A stretch of 64,000 bases of DNA, from contig CAZXWN010000013.1 in NCBI GenBank assembly GCA_964644695.1, forward strand, positions 8,934 through 72,933. The letters are read 5' to 3'. The translations under genes were made by a program, and so were the position numbers. The notes below the pieces were generated by a model. It saw nothing but the letters and a program-made list of their open reading frames with translations, made no database searches and had not been told where the DNA came from. Below are positions 40,544 to 50,063 of this stretch, one piece after another (position 1 is the stretch's first letter; every line of letters starts with the position of its first letter). The DNA is from CAZXWN01 sp964644695 [NCBI: uncultured bacterium] (GTDB lineage: Bacteria; UBP4; UBA4092).

Positions 40544-42211
40544 TTAGAACCGGCAAGCCGCACAAGTTTGGAGACCCCCGGTCAAGTTTTTGGCATTGTA
40601 TCCATTTTCCCGGAGGATACGGACAGCGACATTGGACCTTTGCCCGACTCCACAATGACACCAGATTTCTTTATCTTTGGGGATTTCATCCAACCGATTC
40701 CGGAGTTGTCCCAAGGGGATATTCATGGCCTGTGGCAAATGAGCTGCGGCAAATTCCATCGGTTCCCGGACATCGACAATGACGGCTTCCGTCCCGGCCA
40801 CATTTTCCCACCAGACTAAGGGAGAATCTCCCCGGAGGTCATTTGCGGCCACCATTCCGGCAATATTGACAGGGTCTTTTGCGGACCCGTACTGAGGGGC
40901 ATAACACAGTTCGGCGTCTTCCATGTCATAGACAGTCCCTTGTTTTTGAATCAGGGCAGCAATCACATCTATCCGTTTATCAACACCTTCAGACCCTACG
41001 GCCTGAGCTCCCAGAATAAGCCCGGTTTCCGGAGCATAGAGGAGTTTTAAATGGATGGGTTTAGCTCCAGGATAGTAGGCAGTGTGATGGCCAGGATGGA
41101 TATAGACTTTGCGGTAGGGGATGTCCAGTCGTTTTAATGTTCTTTCACTGGCCCCCGTCGTTGCCACCGTCATTTCAAAGATGCCACAGACAGCAGTTCC
41201 CTGAGTTCCCCGGAAGGCCCGGAGTTGACCCGGTTTACCACAACAAGTGATGGCGATATTATCGGCAGCAATCCGTCCCTGCCGATTCGCCGGTCCGGCC
41301 ATCGGAATTTGGGTGGGCTGTCCCGTTACATAATCTTTGACTTCGACCGCATCTCCGATTGCCCAGATATCAGGGTCAGAGGTCTGCATAAATTCATTGA
41401 CGACAATCCCTCCCCGTGCCCCGAGTGTCAGTCCGGCGGCTTTCGCCAAATCCGATTCAGGTTTCACCCCAATCCCCATAATGACCATATCCGTGGTGAT
41501 ACTATTCCCGGACTGTAAATCAACTCGCAAACGGGGTCCCTGGATTTCCTCGAAACCTTTGACCTGTTCGGAAAGTTTCAGGTCGATACCTGCCCCAGTG
41601 AGGTATTGTTCGACATAGACAGCCATTTCGGGATCCATGATCGGCATCACCTGGGGCTGCATCTCCACGACGGTTACTTTCAGTCCTAATCGGAAGAGGT
41701 TTTCAAGCATTTCCAAGCCGATAAATCCAGCCCCGACAATGACCACACTTTCCGTTTTCCGGGATTTCATCCAATTTTTGATAGCTTCACTGTCCGGGAT
41801 GTTCCGTAATGTAAAAATACCGGGTAAATCAATCCCCGGAAGTGGTGGTTTAATGGGAGAGGCTCCGGGAGATAATACGAGGGCATCATATTTTTCCTGA
41901 TATTCTTTTCCAGAGGTCAAATCTTTAACGGTAATTTCTTTTTTATCTCTATCAATGGCAGTGACATCGGTTTTTACTTTGACCTCAATATTGAACCGAT
42001 TTTTGAATAATTCGGGGGTTGCCAGCAACAGCTGGCTTTCGTCTTTAATGACATTGCCGACATAATACGGTAACCCACAGTTGGCAAAGGAGACATGCGG
42101 TCCCCGGTCATAGATGATGATGTCGGCTGATTCATTCATTCGGCGTAACCGGGCAGCACAGGAGGCCCCGCCGGCAACTCCACCGACCACTAACACTCTT
42201 TTTCTGGACAT
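40544..42211 (-). CDS. CoA-disulfide reductase-like FAD oxidoreductase with C-terminal rhodanese domain
   Basis: 555 residues. The N-terminal FAD motif GGVAGGASCAARLRR is followed by the single redox cysteine C45 in SFANCGLPYY, diagnostic of the CoADR/NADH oxidase/persulfide reductase group. An NAD(P) motif GAGFIGLE and the FAD motif WAIGDAVEV come next. Residues about 455-555 are a rhodanese domain with VDVREPMEFAAAHLP and CHCGVGQRS (C518, C520), plus a terminal CAAC pair. Such fusions reduce CoA persulfide, polysulfide or CoA disulfide. It is monocistronic, separated from the sulfur block at 10-16 kb, but may share the metabolism. Confidence 0.88.
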   Translation of the reverse strand: MSRKRVLVVGGVAGGASCAARLRRMNESADIIIYDRGPHVSFANCGLPYYVGNVIKDESQLLLATPELFKNRFNIEVKVKTDVTAIDRDKKEITVKDLTSGKEYQEKYDALVLSPGASPIKPPLPGIDLPGIFTLRNIPDSEAIKNWMKSRKTESVVIVGAGFIGLEMLENLFRLGLKVTVVEMQPQVMPIMDPEMAVYVEQYLTGAGIDLKLSEQVKGFEEIQGPRLRVDLQSGNSITTDMVIMGIGVKPESDLAKAAGLTLGARGGIVVNEFMQTSDPDIWAIGDAVEVKDYVTGQPTQIPMAGPANRQGRIAADNIAITCCGKPGQLRAFRGTQGTAVCGIFEMTVATTGASERTLKRLDIPYRKVYIHPGHHTAYYPGAKPIHLKLLYAPETGLILGAQAVGSEGVDKRIDVIAALIQKQGTVYDMEDAELCYAPQYGSAKDPVNIAGMVAANDLRGDSPLVWWENVAGTEAVIVDVREPMEFAAAHLPQAMNIPLGQLRNRLDEIPKDKEIWCHCGVGQRSNVAVRILRENGYNAKNLTGGLQTCAACRF

Positions 42212-42324
42212 ATATAAACTCCCATCTGGATTTTAATCGTAAAGGTGATTCCTTATATTAACCAAAATTGGGGTGGAATGATTCCCTAAATTCTATTTTC
42301 TTTCAAAGTATTGAGGCTCTGATT

Positions 42325-42330
42325 TATACT
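42325..42330 (+). promoter_or_regulatory. Minus-10 box close to the zinc-ribbon gene start (leaderless transcript)
   Basis: TATACT is followed by six bases and the ATG at 42337, with no Shine-Dalgarno sequence between, which suggests a leaderless mRNA. Confidence 0.45.
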
Positions 42331-42336
42331 GATGGT

Positions 42337-42648
42337 ATGCCGGAATTTTATTGTGATTGTTGTGGTCAACAAATTACACCCAAAGACCAGCGATACCTGG
42401 TCCGTCTGGAGATGTGGGCAGCCCCGGACCCCCTCGTAGTCAGTGCGGATGACTTGAAGAGGGATTTTAAGAAGGAAATGGAAGAATTAATCCGGCAGAT
42501 GGAAAAACAGGACGCCACAGAATTAACCCATCAGGTGTGGGTCCGATATGATTTTGATTTATGCCCCCGCTGCCGACAAACTTATTATGAACTTCTCCAG
42601 AGACCCCGCCCTCTCGCTCCCCAAAAAGACTTGGAAATCCTGCGTTAA
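42337..42648 (+). CDS. Small zinc-ribbon protein
   Basis: 103 residues. FYCDCCGQQI at the N-terminus and LCPRCRQTYYE near the C-terminus provide two CxxC pairs that could bind one zinc. A charged helix with KRDFKKEMEELIRQMEKQ lies between. Function is unknown; such proteins may bind nucleic acid or a partner protein. The open frame extends 23 codons upstream, but the ATG at 42337 begins just before the first CxxC. It diverges from the oxidoreductase gene and has a -10 box almost touching the start. Confidence 0.7.
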   Translation: MPEFYCDCCGQQITPKDQRYLVRLEMWAAPDPLVVSADDLKRDFKKEMEELIRQMEKQDATELTHQVWVRYDFDLCPRCRQTYYELLQRPRPLAPQKDLEILR

Positions 42649-42686
42649 AAATATATAAATAAAATCCCTTTAATCTCTTTTCAAAA

Positions 42687-42714
42687 TTCCGTTATAGTAA
42701 TGGAACATCTTGAT
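42687..42714 (+). promoter_or_regulatory. Duplicated promoter element of sialate O-acetylesterase gene 1
   Basis: TTCCGTTATAGTAATGG followed by (A/G)ACATCTTGAT is conserved at the same position before both tandem esterase genes. TATAGT is the likely -10 box, giving a leader of about 30 bases. Similar sequence ends where the genes' ribosome binding sites begin. Confidence 0.6.
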
Positions 42715-42733
42715 TTTTTCTGGAGAAAAGAAA

Positions 42734-44743
42734 ATGAATCACAAAAGGTTATCGGTATCGTTCGTATTAGTATTATCCACAGTTTTAACCCTGAGTTGTT
42801 ATGCTGCGGACAACAATGCTGGAAAGTCAATCGTCCCGAAAGAAGGCACTGTCATAACGGGACCCCGGACCGTCGAATTGAACAATCTATTCACGGACCG
42901 GATGGTCTTTCAACGGGAAACAACCATCCCCCTGTGGGGAACGGCCAAACCCGGTGAGAAGATTTCGGCGACTATGTCGAAAGAATGGGTCAGCACCCAG
43001 GCAGATAATGCAGGAAAATGGCGGATTGTCCTGCCAGAAAAACCGGTGGGTGGTCCTTATGAGGTCATTGTTAAGGGTGAACAGGGTGAACCTATCGTCC
43101 TTAAAGATATCTTAGTAGGTGATGTTTTCCTTTGTTCCGGCCAGTCTAATATGAATATGACCTTGAAAGCGTGTCTGGATGCGGAAAAGGAAATCGCCAG
43201 AGCATACAATCCGCAAGTTCGTCTCCTGCGGGCATATATTCAGATGAATCATGGTCCTTATGACCGGTTAGACCTTCAACCGTCAGGGTCATGGCAATAT
43301 TGCGGTGATTCCAGTACTCCAAACTTTTCGGGAGTAGGTTATTATTTCGGCAAAGAGTTAAATAAAGCCAAGAAAGTCCCCGTTGGACTTGTTCAGGCCT
43401 CTGTCGGTGGAACTCCGATTGAGACATGGATTTCCTATGAATCATTACTCAAATTTGCACCGCTCCGGACAAAATTAGAAAAGATGGGGAATAAAGCCAT
43501 CGATATGCCGGCCTCGATAGCAAAATTCAATCAAGACAAGATCAAATGGTTTGCAAGTTTCAGCCGGTATGAAGCCAATCAACTGGGGTATCAGTTACCA
43601 ACATATAATGATTCAACCTGGAGAACGGATATTCTCCCCAGTAAATGCCCTGAACTAGATAACATGGATGGGTCATGGTGGTATAGGAAAGTGGTTGATA
43701 TCCCTGCCGCATGGTCTGGGAAAAACCTGGTATTGGATTTGGGTACGATTGATGAAATTGATGATGTCTGGTTCAATGGCGCATATGTTAATGGGCGTTC
43801 CGTTGCCAGTACTGTTCGGTCATATACAATATCCAGTACTCTCGTAAAACCTGGGAAGAATCTAATTGCCCTGCGCGTCATTGACCTCAATTACAGCGGC
43901 GGATTCACAGGAGCCCCAGCAGACCTGAAACTGTCTTGTGGAACAGTAGGCCGTATTTCTCTGGCAGGAGACTGGAAGAGTCATGCCGGTACCAACCTAA
44001 AAAACTTTACTCCTTATCCAGAGAATCCCTTTTCCTACAATCGAGAATCGGGTTTTTATAATGGAATGATCAATCCGTTAGTTGGTTTGCCCATTCGTGG
44101 CGTCCTCTGGTATCAAGGTGAATCCAATGCCCAGAGAGCTTCACAATATGAAGAACTGTTACGGTTATGGATAGCAGACTGGCGCGCCAAGTTTGGTCCA
44201 GTTCCCTTCTTTATCGTCCAGCTACCGAATTTTGATACCCCGGCAAATGTGTCCACCCATGAACAGTGGGTCCAAATCATGGAAGCACAGGCCAAAGTTG
44301 TCGCTTCGACAGACTCCACAGCCCTTATAGTTACTAATGATGTGGGAATGCTGGATGATATTCATCCGACCCATAAGGAACCGGTGGGTAAGAGACTTGC
44401 GCTGGCAGCTCAGAAGCTGATTTATGGTGATAATGTGGCAGGATATAGCCCGTCATTCAAATCCATGACCAAAGAAGGTTCGAAATTGAAGGTTTCCTTT
44501 AATAATATTGGTTCCGGATTGAAGGTTACAGGTAAGGGACCTATTAAAGGATTTGAAGTTTGTGGTGCGGATGGTAAGTTTGTTCCAGCCACAGCTGTTT
44601 TAGATAAAGATATGGTCGTTGTTTCCAATGCAAAGATAAAAGATCCTCAGCAGGTCCGATATAATTGGACCGATAAACCGACGGTGAATTTATTCAGCAA
44701 AGAAGGCTTACCTATCGGGCCTTTCCGTACCGATAATTTCTAA
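42734..44743 (+). CDS. Exported sialate O-acetylesterase-like protein (copy 1)
   Basis: 669 residues with a signal peptide ending near SCYA. The SASA/SGNH domain is split: the nucleophile block SGQSNMN (S138) is near the N-terminus, a galactose-binding-like beta-sandwich is inserted at about 285-430 (SWWYRKVVDIPAAWSGKN), and the domain resumes with LWYQGESNA and the catalytic DIHPTHKEPVG. The family removes O-acetyl groups from sialic acids or from plant or algal glycans. The ATG has GGAG eight bases upstream. It is followed by a paralogue, each with its own promoter and terminator. Confidence 0.85.
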   Translation: MNHKRLSVSFVLVLSTVLTLSCYAADNNAGKSIVPKEGTVITGPRTVELNNLFTDRMVFQRETTIPLWGTAKPGEKISATMSKEWVSTQADNAGKWRIVLPEKPVGGPYEVIVKGEQGEPIVLKDILVGDVFLCSGQSNMNMTLKACLDAEKEIARAYNPQVRLLRAYIQMNHGPYDRLDLQPSGSWQYCGDSSTPNFSGVGYYFGKELNKAKKVPVGLVQASVGGTPIETWISYESLLKFAPLRTKLEKMGNKAIDMPASIAKFNQDKIKWFASFSRYEANQLGYQLPTYNDSTWRTDILPSKCPELDNMDGSWWYRKVVDIPAAWSGKNLVLDLGTIDEIDDVWFNGAYVNGRSVASTVRSYTISSTLVKPGKNLIALRVIDLNYSGGFTGAPADLKLSCGTVGRISLAGDWKSHAGTNLKNFTPYPENPFSYNRESGFYNGMINPLVGLPIRGVLWYQGESNAQRASQYEELLRLWIADWRAKFGPVPFFIVQLPNFDTPANVSTHEQWVQIMEAQAKVVASTDSTALIVTNDVGMLDDIHPTHKEPVGKRLALAAQKLIYGDNVAGYSPSFKSMTKEGSKLKVSFNNIGSGLKVTGKGPIKGFEVCGADGKFVPATAVLDKDMVVVSNAKIKDPQQVRYNWTDKPTVNLFSKEGLPIGPFRTDNF

Positions 44744-44750
44744 TTCAATG

Positions 44751-44788
44751 AGGGCTGGATAAAACCTTAATTTATCCAGCCCTTTTTA
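44751..44788 (+). terminator. Rho-independent terminator after esterase copy 1
   Basis: A perfect 13-bp stem AGGGCTGGATAAA with its complement, a short loop and a run of five T. Confidence 0.9.
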
Positions 44789-44814
44789 ACTTTTCATTTC
44801 ATCCTCTCCTGTAT

Positions 44815-44842
44815 TTCCGTTATAGTAATGGGACATCTTGAT
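44815..44842 (+). promoter_or_regulatory. Duplicated promoter element of sialate O-acetylesterase gene 2
   Basis: Second copy of the 28-bp element described for copy 1, with a single difference. Conservation beyond the -10 box TATAGT suggests an operator shared by both genes or a recent duplication. Confidence 0.6.
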
Positions 44843-44862
44843 AAATCTCAGGAGAGAGAAAA

Positions 44863-46905
44863 ATGAATCATTTAAAAGTTTCGTTATGTATTGTCTGCGT
44901 GCTGTCCATTATTCTGATGACAGGCTGTTCCGCCATGGACAGATTAACAGACAATCCCACCCTGAAAAAGGAAATCATCAAACTGGTTTCCAACCGGGTC
45001 TTGAATCCGAAAGGAACCCCCGGTCCCCGAACGGTCCAACCCGCCAATATCTTCACTGACCGAATGGTTCTTCAGAGAGATGCTGCAATTCCATTATGGG
45101 GGACAGCTCAACCCGGCGAATGGGTTTCCGCCGCCATTGGAAATGATTATGCCGTCACACAAGCTGACAGCACGGGACATTGGAAACTCTTTCTCTCAAA
45201 ACATAACGCCGGCGGACCTTATAAACTGGTTATCCGGGGAGACCAGGGTGAACCCCTGATATTAACGGACATTCTTATTGGAGATGTTTTTCTGTGTTCA
45301 GGTCAATCCAATATGAATATGGCCCTTCAGATGTGTAAAGGTGCCCCGGAAGAAATCAAGAAATCCAATTATCCTCAAATTCGGCTTCTGCGCGCATGGA
45401 CCCAGATGAATTATGGACCCTATGACCGGTTGGATTTGAGACCTGCAGGGTCATGGCAGTATTGCAATTCATCCACTACACCGACCTTTTCGGGGGTCGC
45501 CTATTATTTTGGTCGAGACCTTCATAAAGCCAAGAATATTCCCATCGGAATTATACAGTCTTCAGTTGGTGGAACTCCCATTGAGACATGGATTTCCCGG
45601 GAATCTCTGCTCAAATATGAGCCTCTCCGGGAAAAAGTAAAAGCGATGTCGCATACTCCTATTGATATCAGAGCTGCGATAGACCAGTACCATCTGGACA
45701 CTGTTAAGTGGATGGCGGCTGTGAATCAATATGAATCCACAACACTCCGGTATCATGAGCCCGGTTATGATGATTCAGGCTGGAGAGCAGACATTCTTCC
45801 CGGTGTGTGCCCTGACCTGAACAGTACCGATGGAAGTTGGTGGTATCGGAAAATTATCAATATTCCATCTTCGTGGGTTGGCCAGAATCTTAAACTGGAT
45901 TTAGGTCCGATTGATGATATGGATGATACCTGGTTTAATGGTGTTTTTGTGGGAGGTCGAAATGGAGCTTCCTATTTCAGGTCCTATGTTATTTCCAGTA
46001 CTTTGGTGAAACCCGGGAAAAATGTTATTGCTGTCCGGGTTATTGACATCAATTTCCGCGGCGGATTATACGGAACACCGGAAAATCTTAAACTATCCTG
46101 TGGGACCACAGAATCCATTACCCTTGCGGGTGCATGGAAAAGCCATTCCGGTACGAATTTGAGTCAATTACCTAAACTGCCGACAAATCCCTTTACATAT
46201 TACCGGGAATCAGGGTTTTACAATGGGATGATCCATCCACTGGTTGGGTTGCCCATTCGTGGAGTCCTCTGGTATCAAGGGGAAGCCAATGCCCGGCGGT
46301 CCGCACAATATGAGGAATTGTTACGGTTGTGGATAGCAGATTGGCGGGGCAAGTTCGGCCCAGTCCCCTTCTTCATAGTCCAGTTACCGAATTATGATAC
46401 CCCGACGAATGTGTCCACCCATGAGGGTTGGGTACAAATCATGGAAGCGCAGGCCAAAGTTGTTTCATCGACGGATTCTACCGCCCTGGTGGTTATTAAT
46501 GATGTGGGAACACTGAATAATATCCACCCTACTAATAAGGAACCGGTGGGTAAGAGGCTTGCTTTGGCAGCGCAGAAGCTGATTTATGGGGATAAAGTGG
46601 TAGGGTATAGCCCGTCATTCAACTCCATGACCAAAGAGGGTGCGAAACTCCGGATTTCCTTCAAGGATTTGGGCTCCGGATTAAAAGTAACTGATAATGG
46701 ACCTATCAAAGGGTTTGAAGTCTGCGGTGCGGATGGAAAATATGTTCCGGCCACGGCTGTTTTGGATAAGAATACGGTGGTTGTTTCTAACCCGGCAATC
46801 CCAGACCCCCAGCAGGTCCGGTTCAACTGGACAGACACTCCGACCGTGAATTTGTACAATCGGGAAGGGTTCCCTGTTGCCCCATTCCGTACCGATAATT
46901 TTTAA
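44863..46905 (+). CDS. Sialate O-acetylesterase-like lipoprotein (copy 2)
   Basis: 680 residues, highly similar to the preceding protein over its whole length, with SGQSNMN, SWWYRKIINIP, LWYQGEANA and NIHPTNKEPVG at equivalent places. The start differs: MTGC forms a lipobox with C22, so this copy should be lipid-anchored while copy 1 is released or cleaved. In the catalytic Asp-x-x-His block the Asp is replaced by Asn (LNNIHP against LDDIHP), so activity may be altered. Tandem duplication with the promoter is evident. Confidence 0.85.
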   Translation: MNHLKVSLCIVCVLSIILMTGCSAMDRLTDNPTLKKEIIKLVSNRVLNPKGTPGPRTVQPANIFTDRMVLQRDAAIPLWGTAQPGEWVSAAIGNDYAVTQADSTGHWKLFLSKHNAGGPYKLVIRGDQGEPLILTDILIGDVFLCSGQSNMNMALQMCKGAPEEIKKSNYPQIRLLRAWTQMNYGPYDRLDLRPAGSWQYCNSSTTPTFSGVAYYFGRDLHKAKNIPIGIIQSSVGGTPIETWISRESLLKYEPLREKVKAMSHTPIDIRAAIDQYHLDTVKWMAAVNQYESTTLRYHEPGYDDSGWRADILPGVCPDLNSTDGSWWYRKIINIPSSWVGQNLKLDLGPIDDMDDTWFNGVFVGGRNGASYFRSYVISSTLVKPGKNVIAVRVIDINFRGGLYGTPENLKLSCGTTESITLAGAWKSHSGTNLSQLPKLPTNPFTYYRESGFYNGMIHPLVGLPIRGVLWYQGEANARRSAQYEELLRLWIADWRGKFGPVPFFIVQLPNYDTPTNVSTHEGWVQIMEAQAKVVSSTDSTALVVINDVGTLNNIHPTNKEPVGKRLALAAQKLIYGDKVVGYSPSFNSMTKEGAKLRISFKDLGSGLKVTDNGPIKGFEVCGADGKYVPATAVLDKNTVVVSNPAIPDPQQVRFNWTDTPTVNLYNREGFPVAPFRTDNF

Positions 46906-46911
46906 ATGCGT

Positions 46912-46950
46912 GGGGTTGGGTAAAATCTTGTTTTTATCCAACCCCATATT
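46912..46950 (+). terminator. Terminator-like hairpin before dapB
   Basis: A 14-bp stem GGGGTTGGGTAAAA with its complement. The following CATATTCATG is only moderately T-rich, so termination may be partial. Confidence 0.6.
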
Positions 46951-46970
46951 CATGTTATTTTATAGATATT

Positions 46971-47783
46971 ATGATAAAACTCATTGTCTCCGGGGCACTC
47001 GGAAAAATGGGGCAGCGGATTATTGCCAACGCCGTTGCTTCCGGGAAATTTCAACTTGTTGGCGCCATCGAATATGCAGCCCATCCTTTAATGGGAAAAG
47101 ATGCAGGTGAAGCCTGTGGATTGGGTAAATCTCTAGGGGTAAATATCAGTAACGATTTAGAATCTGTTTTACCCTCGGCAGATGTACTGATTGAATTTAC
47201 CAATCCTGAAACCACACTTGAACATTTGGGGATAGCAGCTCAATTTGGAAAGCCGGTTGTCATTGGGACAACAGGTCTGACTGAACAAGATAAAATCCAG
47301 GTAAAGCAAGCCTCCGCGCAAATTCCGGTGATGCTTTCCCCTAATATGAGTCTGGGAGTCAATCTCCTGTTCAAGCTGGCGGCGGAAGCGGCCAAGTTGT
47401 TAGGCGAAGAATATGATATTGAGATTGTGGAAACCCACCATCGGATGAAGAAGGATGCTCCTTCGGGTACCGCCATGAAATTGGCCGAAACCGTGGCGGA
47501 AGCCGTTAATCGTGACCTTAAGGAAGTAGGATGTTATGGCCGACAGGGTATCACGGGTGAACGAGATCGGAAGACCATTGGGGTCATGACCCTTCGGGGT
47601 GGTGACATAGTAGGTGATCATACGGTCATGTTCCTGGGTACGGGCGAAAAGCTGGAAATTTCGCATCGCGCCACAAGCCGCGACACCTTTGTCCCTGGTT
47701 CATTACGAGCCGCAGAATGGCTGGTTCGGAAACCCGCAGGCCTTTATGATATGCAGGACGTTCTGGGTCTCAAGGACAAATAA
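46971..47783 (+). CDS. dapB: 4-hydroxy-tetrahydrodipicolinate reductase
   Basis: NAD(P)H-dependent enzyme of the diaminopimelate/lysine pathway, 270 residues. The Rossmann motif SGALGKMGQRI is at the N-terminus, the linker TTGL in the middle, and the substrate-binding ETHHRMKKDAPSGTA (catalytic His and Lys) in the C-terminal domain. All key residues are present. TATAGA ends only four bases before the ATG (46961-46966) and there is no Shine-Dalgarno sequence, suggesting a leaderless message. It begins an operon with a VOC protein and pyrC. Confidence 0.93.
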   Translation: MIKLIVSGALGKMGQRIIANAVASGKFQLVGAIEYAAHPLMGKDAGEACGLGKSLGVNISNDLESVLPSADVLIEFTNPETTLEHLGIAAQFGKPVVIGTTGLTEQDKIQVKQASAQIPVMLSPNMSLGVNLLFKLAAEAAKLLGEEYDIEIVETHHRMKKDAPSGTAMKLAETVAEAVNRDLKEVGCYGRQGITGERDRKTIGVMTLRGGDIVGDHTVMFLGTGEKLEISHRATSRDTFVPGSLRAAEWLVRKPAGLYDMQDVLGLKDK

Positions 47784-47798
47784 TATTTCTGTCTGATT

Positions 47799-48176
47799 AT
47801 GGAAATATTGAAAATACTGACTCGGGTTTATACCAGAGACATCAAGGTTACCCTTGAGTTTTATGAAAAGCTGACGGGTAAAACGACAGAACTTCGATTC
47901 AAGTATGACCAGATGGGATTGGAATTAGCTCAGGTGGGTGATTTTCTGATTCTGGCGGGAACTGAATCGGCACTGGCACCCTTTCGGGAAACGGTCCTGA
48001 CGGTATTAGTCCGTAACTTGGATGAAGTCCGGTCTCTTTTGACAGGATTAAACAGTCAGATTATCCGAGACATCCGGGAAGTTCCCACGGGACGAAATAT
48101 GACTCTTCGGCATCCCGATGGGCTGATAGTAGAGTATGTAGAGCACAATCGGCCATATCCACTGGCCGGCACATAA
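47799..48176 (+). CDS. VOC family (glyoxalase-like) protein
   Basis: 125 residues, 15 bases after dapB. RVYTRDIKVTLEFYEKLTGK at the start and MTLRHPDGLIVEYVEH at the end are the paired beta-alpha-beta-beta-beta halves of a VOC protein. It differs from the PhnB-like member at 6.6 kb. Substrate is unknown and the metal-ligand set seems incomplete. No ribosome binding site is apparent, so translation may depend on coupling to dapB. Confidence 0.78.
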   Translation: MEILKILTRVYTRDIKVTLEFYEKLTGKTTELRFKYDQMGLELAQVGDFLILAGTESALAPFRETVLTVLVRNLDEVRSLLTGLNSQIIRDIREVPTGRNMTLRHPDGLIVEYVEHNRPYPLAGT

Positions 48177-48204
48177 ATTGAATCATGACAGGAAATGGTG
48201 AGTA

Positions 48205-49500
48205 ATGGCTGACAAAATTTTAATTAAGAACGGGACACTGGTGGACCCGGTAAAGCTCGAATCCCAGGTAACAGACTTGTTGATAGAGAATGGACGAGTT
48301 GCCAAAATCGGAATGAACCTGGAATCTGCCGGTGCAGAAATTATTGATGCCAAGGGTTGGCTGGTTTCTCCCGGATTGATTGATATGCACGTTCATCTTC
48401 GTGAACCGGGTCGTGAGGATGAGGAGACCATTGCAAACGGTACCCGGACAGCAGCTCTTGGTGGAGTCACTACCGTGGCCTGTATGCCGAATACTCAACC
48501 TCCTATTGATAACAGGGCGGGAGTCTCTCTTATTCTGGCCAAAGCCCAGCAGGAAGGTGCTGTTAATGTTTTTCCCATTGCCGCGATTACCAAGAATATG
48601 GCAGGGGAAGAACTCACAGAATTTGGTGATTTGAAGGCCGCCGGAGCGGTAGCCGTCTCTGATGATGGTGTGGTAGTCATGAATTCGGAAGTTATGCGGC
48701 GGGCGTTGGAATACTCTATCGCCTTTGATTTGCCGGTGATTCAACATGCCGAAGATAAAATCCTGGCCGGTGACGGTGTCATGAATGAAGGATACTGGTC
48801 CACACTTCTTGGATTACGTGGCATTCCTTCTGTGGCGGAGACATCCATTGTGGCTCGTGACATTATGCTGGCGGAAATGACCGAAGCCCGATATCATGTG
48901 GCACATCTCAGTTGTCAGCATTCTGTTGAACTGGTACGCAATGCCAAACATAAAAAAATTAAAGTAACCTGTGAAGCAACCCCCCATCATTTCACTCTGA
49001 CAGACGAAGCAGTCCAGTCCTTTGATTCCAATACTAAAATGAATCCTCCTCTCCGTTCTGAACAGGACCGGAAGGCTGTCATTGGGGGATTACAAGATGG
49101 AACGATTGATGTTATTGCCTCTGACCATGCCCCCCATTCCCCGGAAGAAAAGGAACAGGAATATGATCGGGCACCTTTTGGAATTATAGGATTACAAACC
49201 CTGTTGCCCCTGACCTTTACAGAGCTGGTACATAAGAAGGTTCTCTCTCCTGAACAGGCTCTTGCTAAACTCACTATCAATCCAGCCAGGATTTTGGGAA
49301 TTGACCGGGGCTATCTCGCAGAAGGTGCAGTTGCTGACATCACTATTATTGACCCGGATAAAACCTTCATGGTGACTAAAGACTGGCTTCATGGCTTCTG
49401 TAAGAACACCCCCTTTATTGGGATGCAGCTCCATGGGCAGGCTGTCTATACGATTGTTGCCGGGAAAATCGTAATGCGGGAAGGTGAGCTGCTCGTTTAA
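48205..49500 (+). CDS. pyrC: Dihydroorotase
   Basis: Zinc enzyme of pyrimidine synthesis cyclising carbamoyl aspartate, 431 residues. The HxH motif is DMHVHLREPG (H62, H64). VSDDGVVV carries an Asp where other amidohydrolases have a carboxylated Lys, as in class I (Aquifex-type) dihydroorotases. Further ligands are in VIQHAEDK (H181), YHVAHLSC and the catalytic Asp in IASDHAPHS. All are present. pyrB, its usual neighbour, is not in the window. The gene ends the dapB operon with a strong terminator. Confidence 0.93.
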   Translation: MADKILIKNGTLVDPVKLESQVTDLLIENGRVAKIGMNLESAGAEIIDAKGWLVSPGLIDMHVHLREPGREDEETIANGTRTAALGGVTTVACMPNTQPPIDNRAGVSLILAKAQQEGAVNVFPIAAITKNMAGEELTEFGDLKAAGAVAVSDDGVVVMNSEVMRRALEYSIAFDLPVIQHAEDKILAGDGVMNEGYWSTLLGLRGIPSVAETSIVARDIMLAEMTEARYHVAHLSCQHSVELVRNAKHKKIKVTCEATPHHFTLTDEAVQSFDSNTKMNPPLRSEQDRKAVIGGLQDGTIDVIASDHAPHSPEEKEQEYDRAPFGIIGLQTLLPLTFTELVHKKVLSPEQALAKLTINPARILGIDRGYLAEGAVADITIIDPDKTFMVTKDWLHGFCKNTPFIGMQLHGQAVYTIVAGKIVMREGELLV

Positions 49501-49526
49501 TCCCTTTTTGACTTGATTAGCCAATA

Positions 49527-49562
49527 AAACCCACCCCGATTATATTCAGGGTGGGTTTTATT
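49527..49562 (+). terminator. Rho-independent terminator after pyrC
   Basis: A perfect 10-bp stem AAACCCACCC/GGGTGGGTTT with a 12-base loop and TTTTATTAT tail. Confidence 0.88.
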
Positions 49563-49665
49563 ATGTCCTACAAATTATCGCCATCGGCTTTTAACTCGTA
49601 AAAAATAGTGTTGATATTTTCCAATTAGTGATATTATTCAACAAAACACTAGCCGGTGGTTTTAT

Positions 49666-49959
49666 ATGCAGAAAAAACGAATGGGATTACTGTGTGTACT
49701 GATATTTTTCCTGATGGGTACAGCCTTTTATACAATTCATGCGCACCCATTAGGGAAACCCTTGCAAACACTCACTAAAAACGGGGCATTCAGGGAATTG
49801 AATATTCCCTATCCTCAGGCATATCAATGCTTGGTTCCCACTATTTGCCCGGGACTCTATTCCGTGAGTGACGGAAGTGATTTTCCTGAATGCAGGTTCA
49901 GAGAAGAAACTCTCCCGCGGGAAACAAATATGGAGCTGGCCGCAGAGGAAAGGTCTTAA
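49666..49959 (+). CDS. Small exported protein of unknown function
   Basis: 97 residues with a signal peptide (cut near HAHP). The mature part has three cysteines (QCLVPTICPG and PECRF) and no recognised domain. GGTGG lies about six bases before the ATG. It converges with the papain-like peptidase gene, the gap containing that gene's terminator. Reality of the gene rests on the signal peptide and codon-like composition. Confidence 0.55.
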   Translation: MQKKRMGLLCVLIFFLMGTAFYTIHAHPLGKPLQTLTKNGAFRELNIPYPQAYQCLVPTICPGLYSVSDGSDFPECRFREETLPRETNMELAAEERS

Positions 49960-50010
49960 TTATTGAGTCTTGCCTGTCTCAACATATTCACACATAAATA
50001 CCCTCTGAAA

Positions 50011-50046
50011 ACAAAAAAGGACGAGGTCGGATAACCTCGTCCTTTA
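50011..50046 (-). terminator. Rho-independent terminator of papain-like peptidase 1
   Basis: On the minus strand an 11- to 12-bp stem AAAGGACGAGGT with its complement, a 6-base loop and TTTTTTGTTTT. Confidence 0.9.
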
Positions 50047-50063
50047 TGAAGATTTCGCTATTG

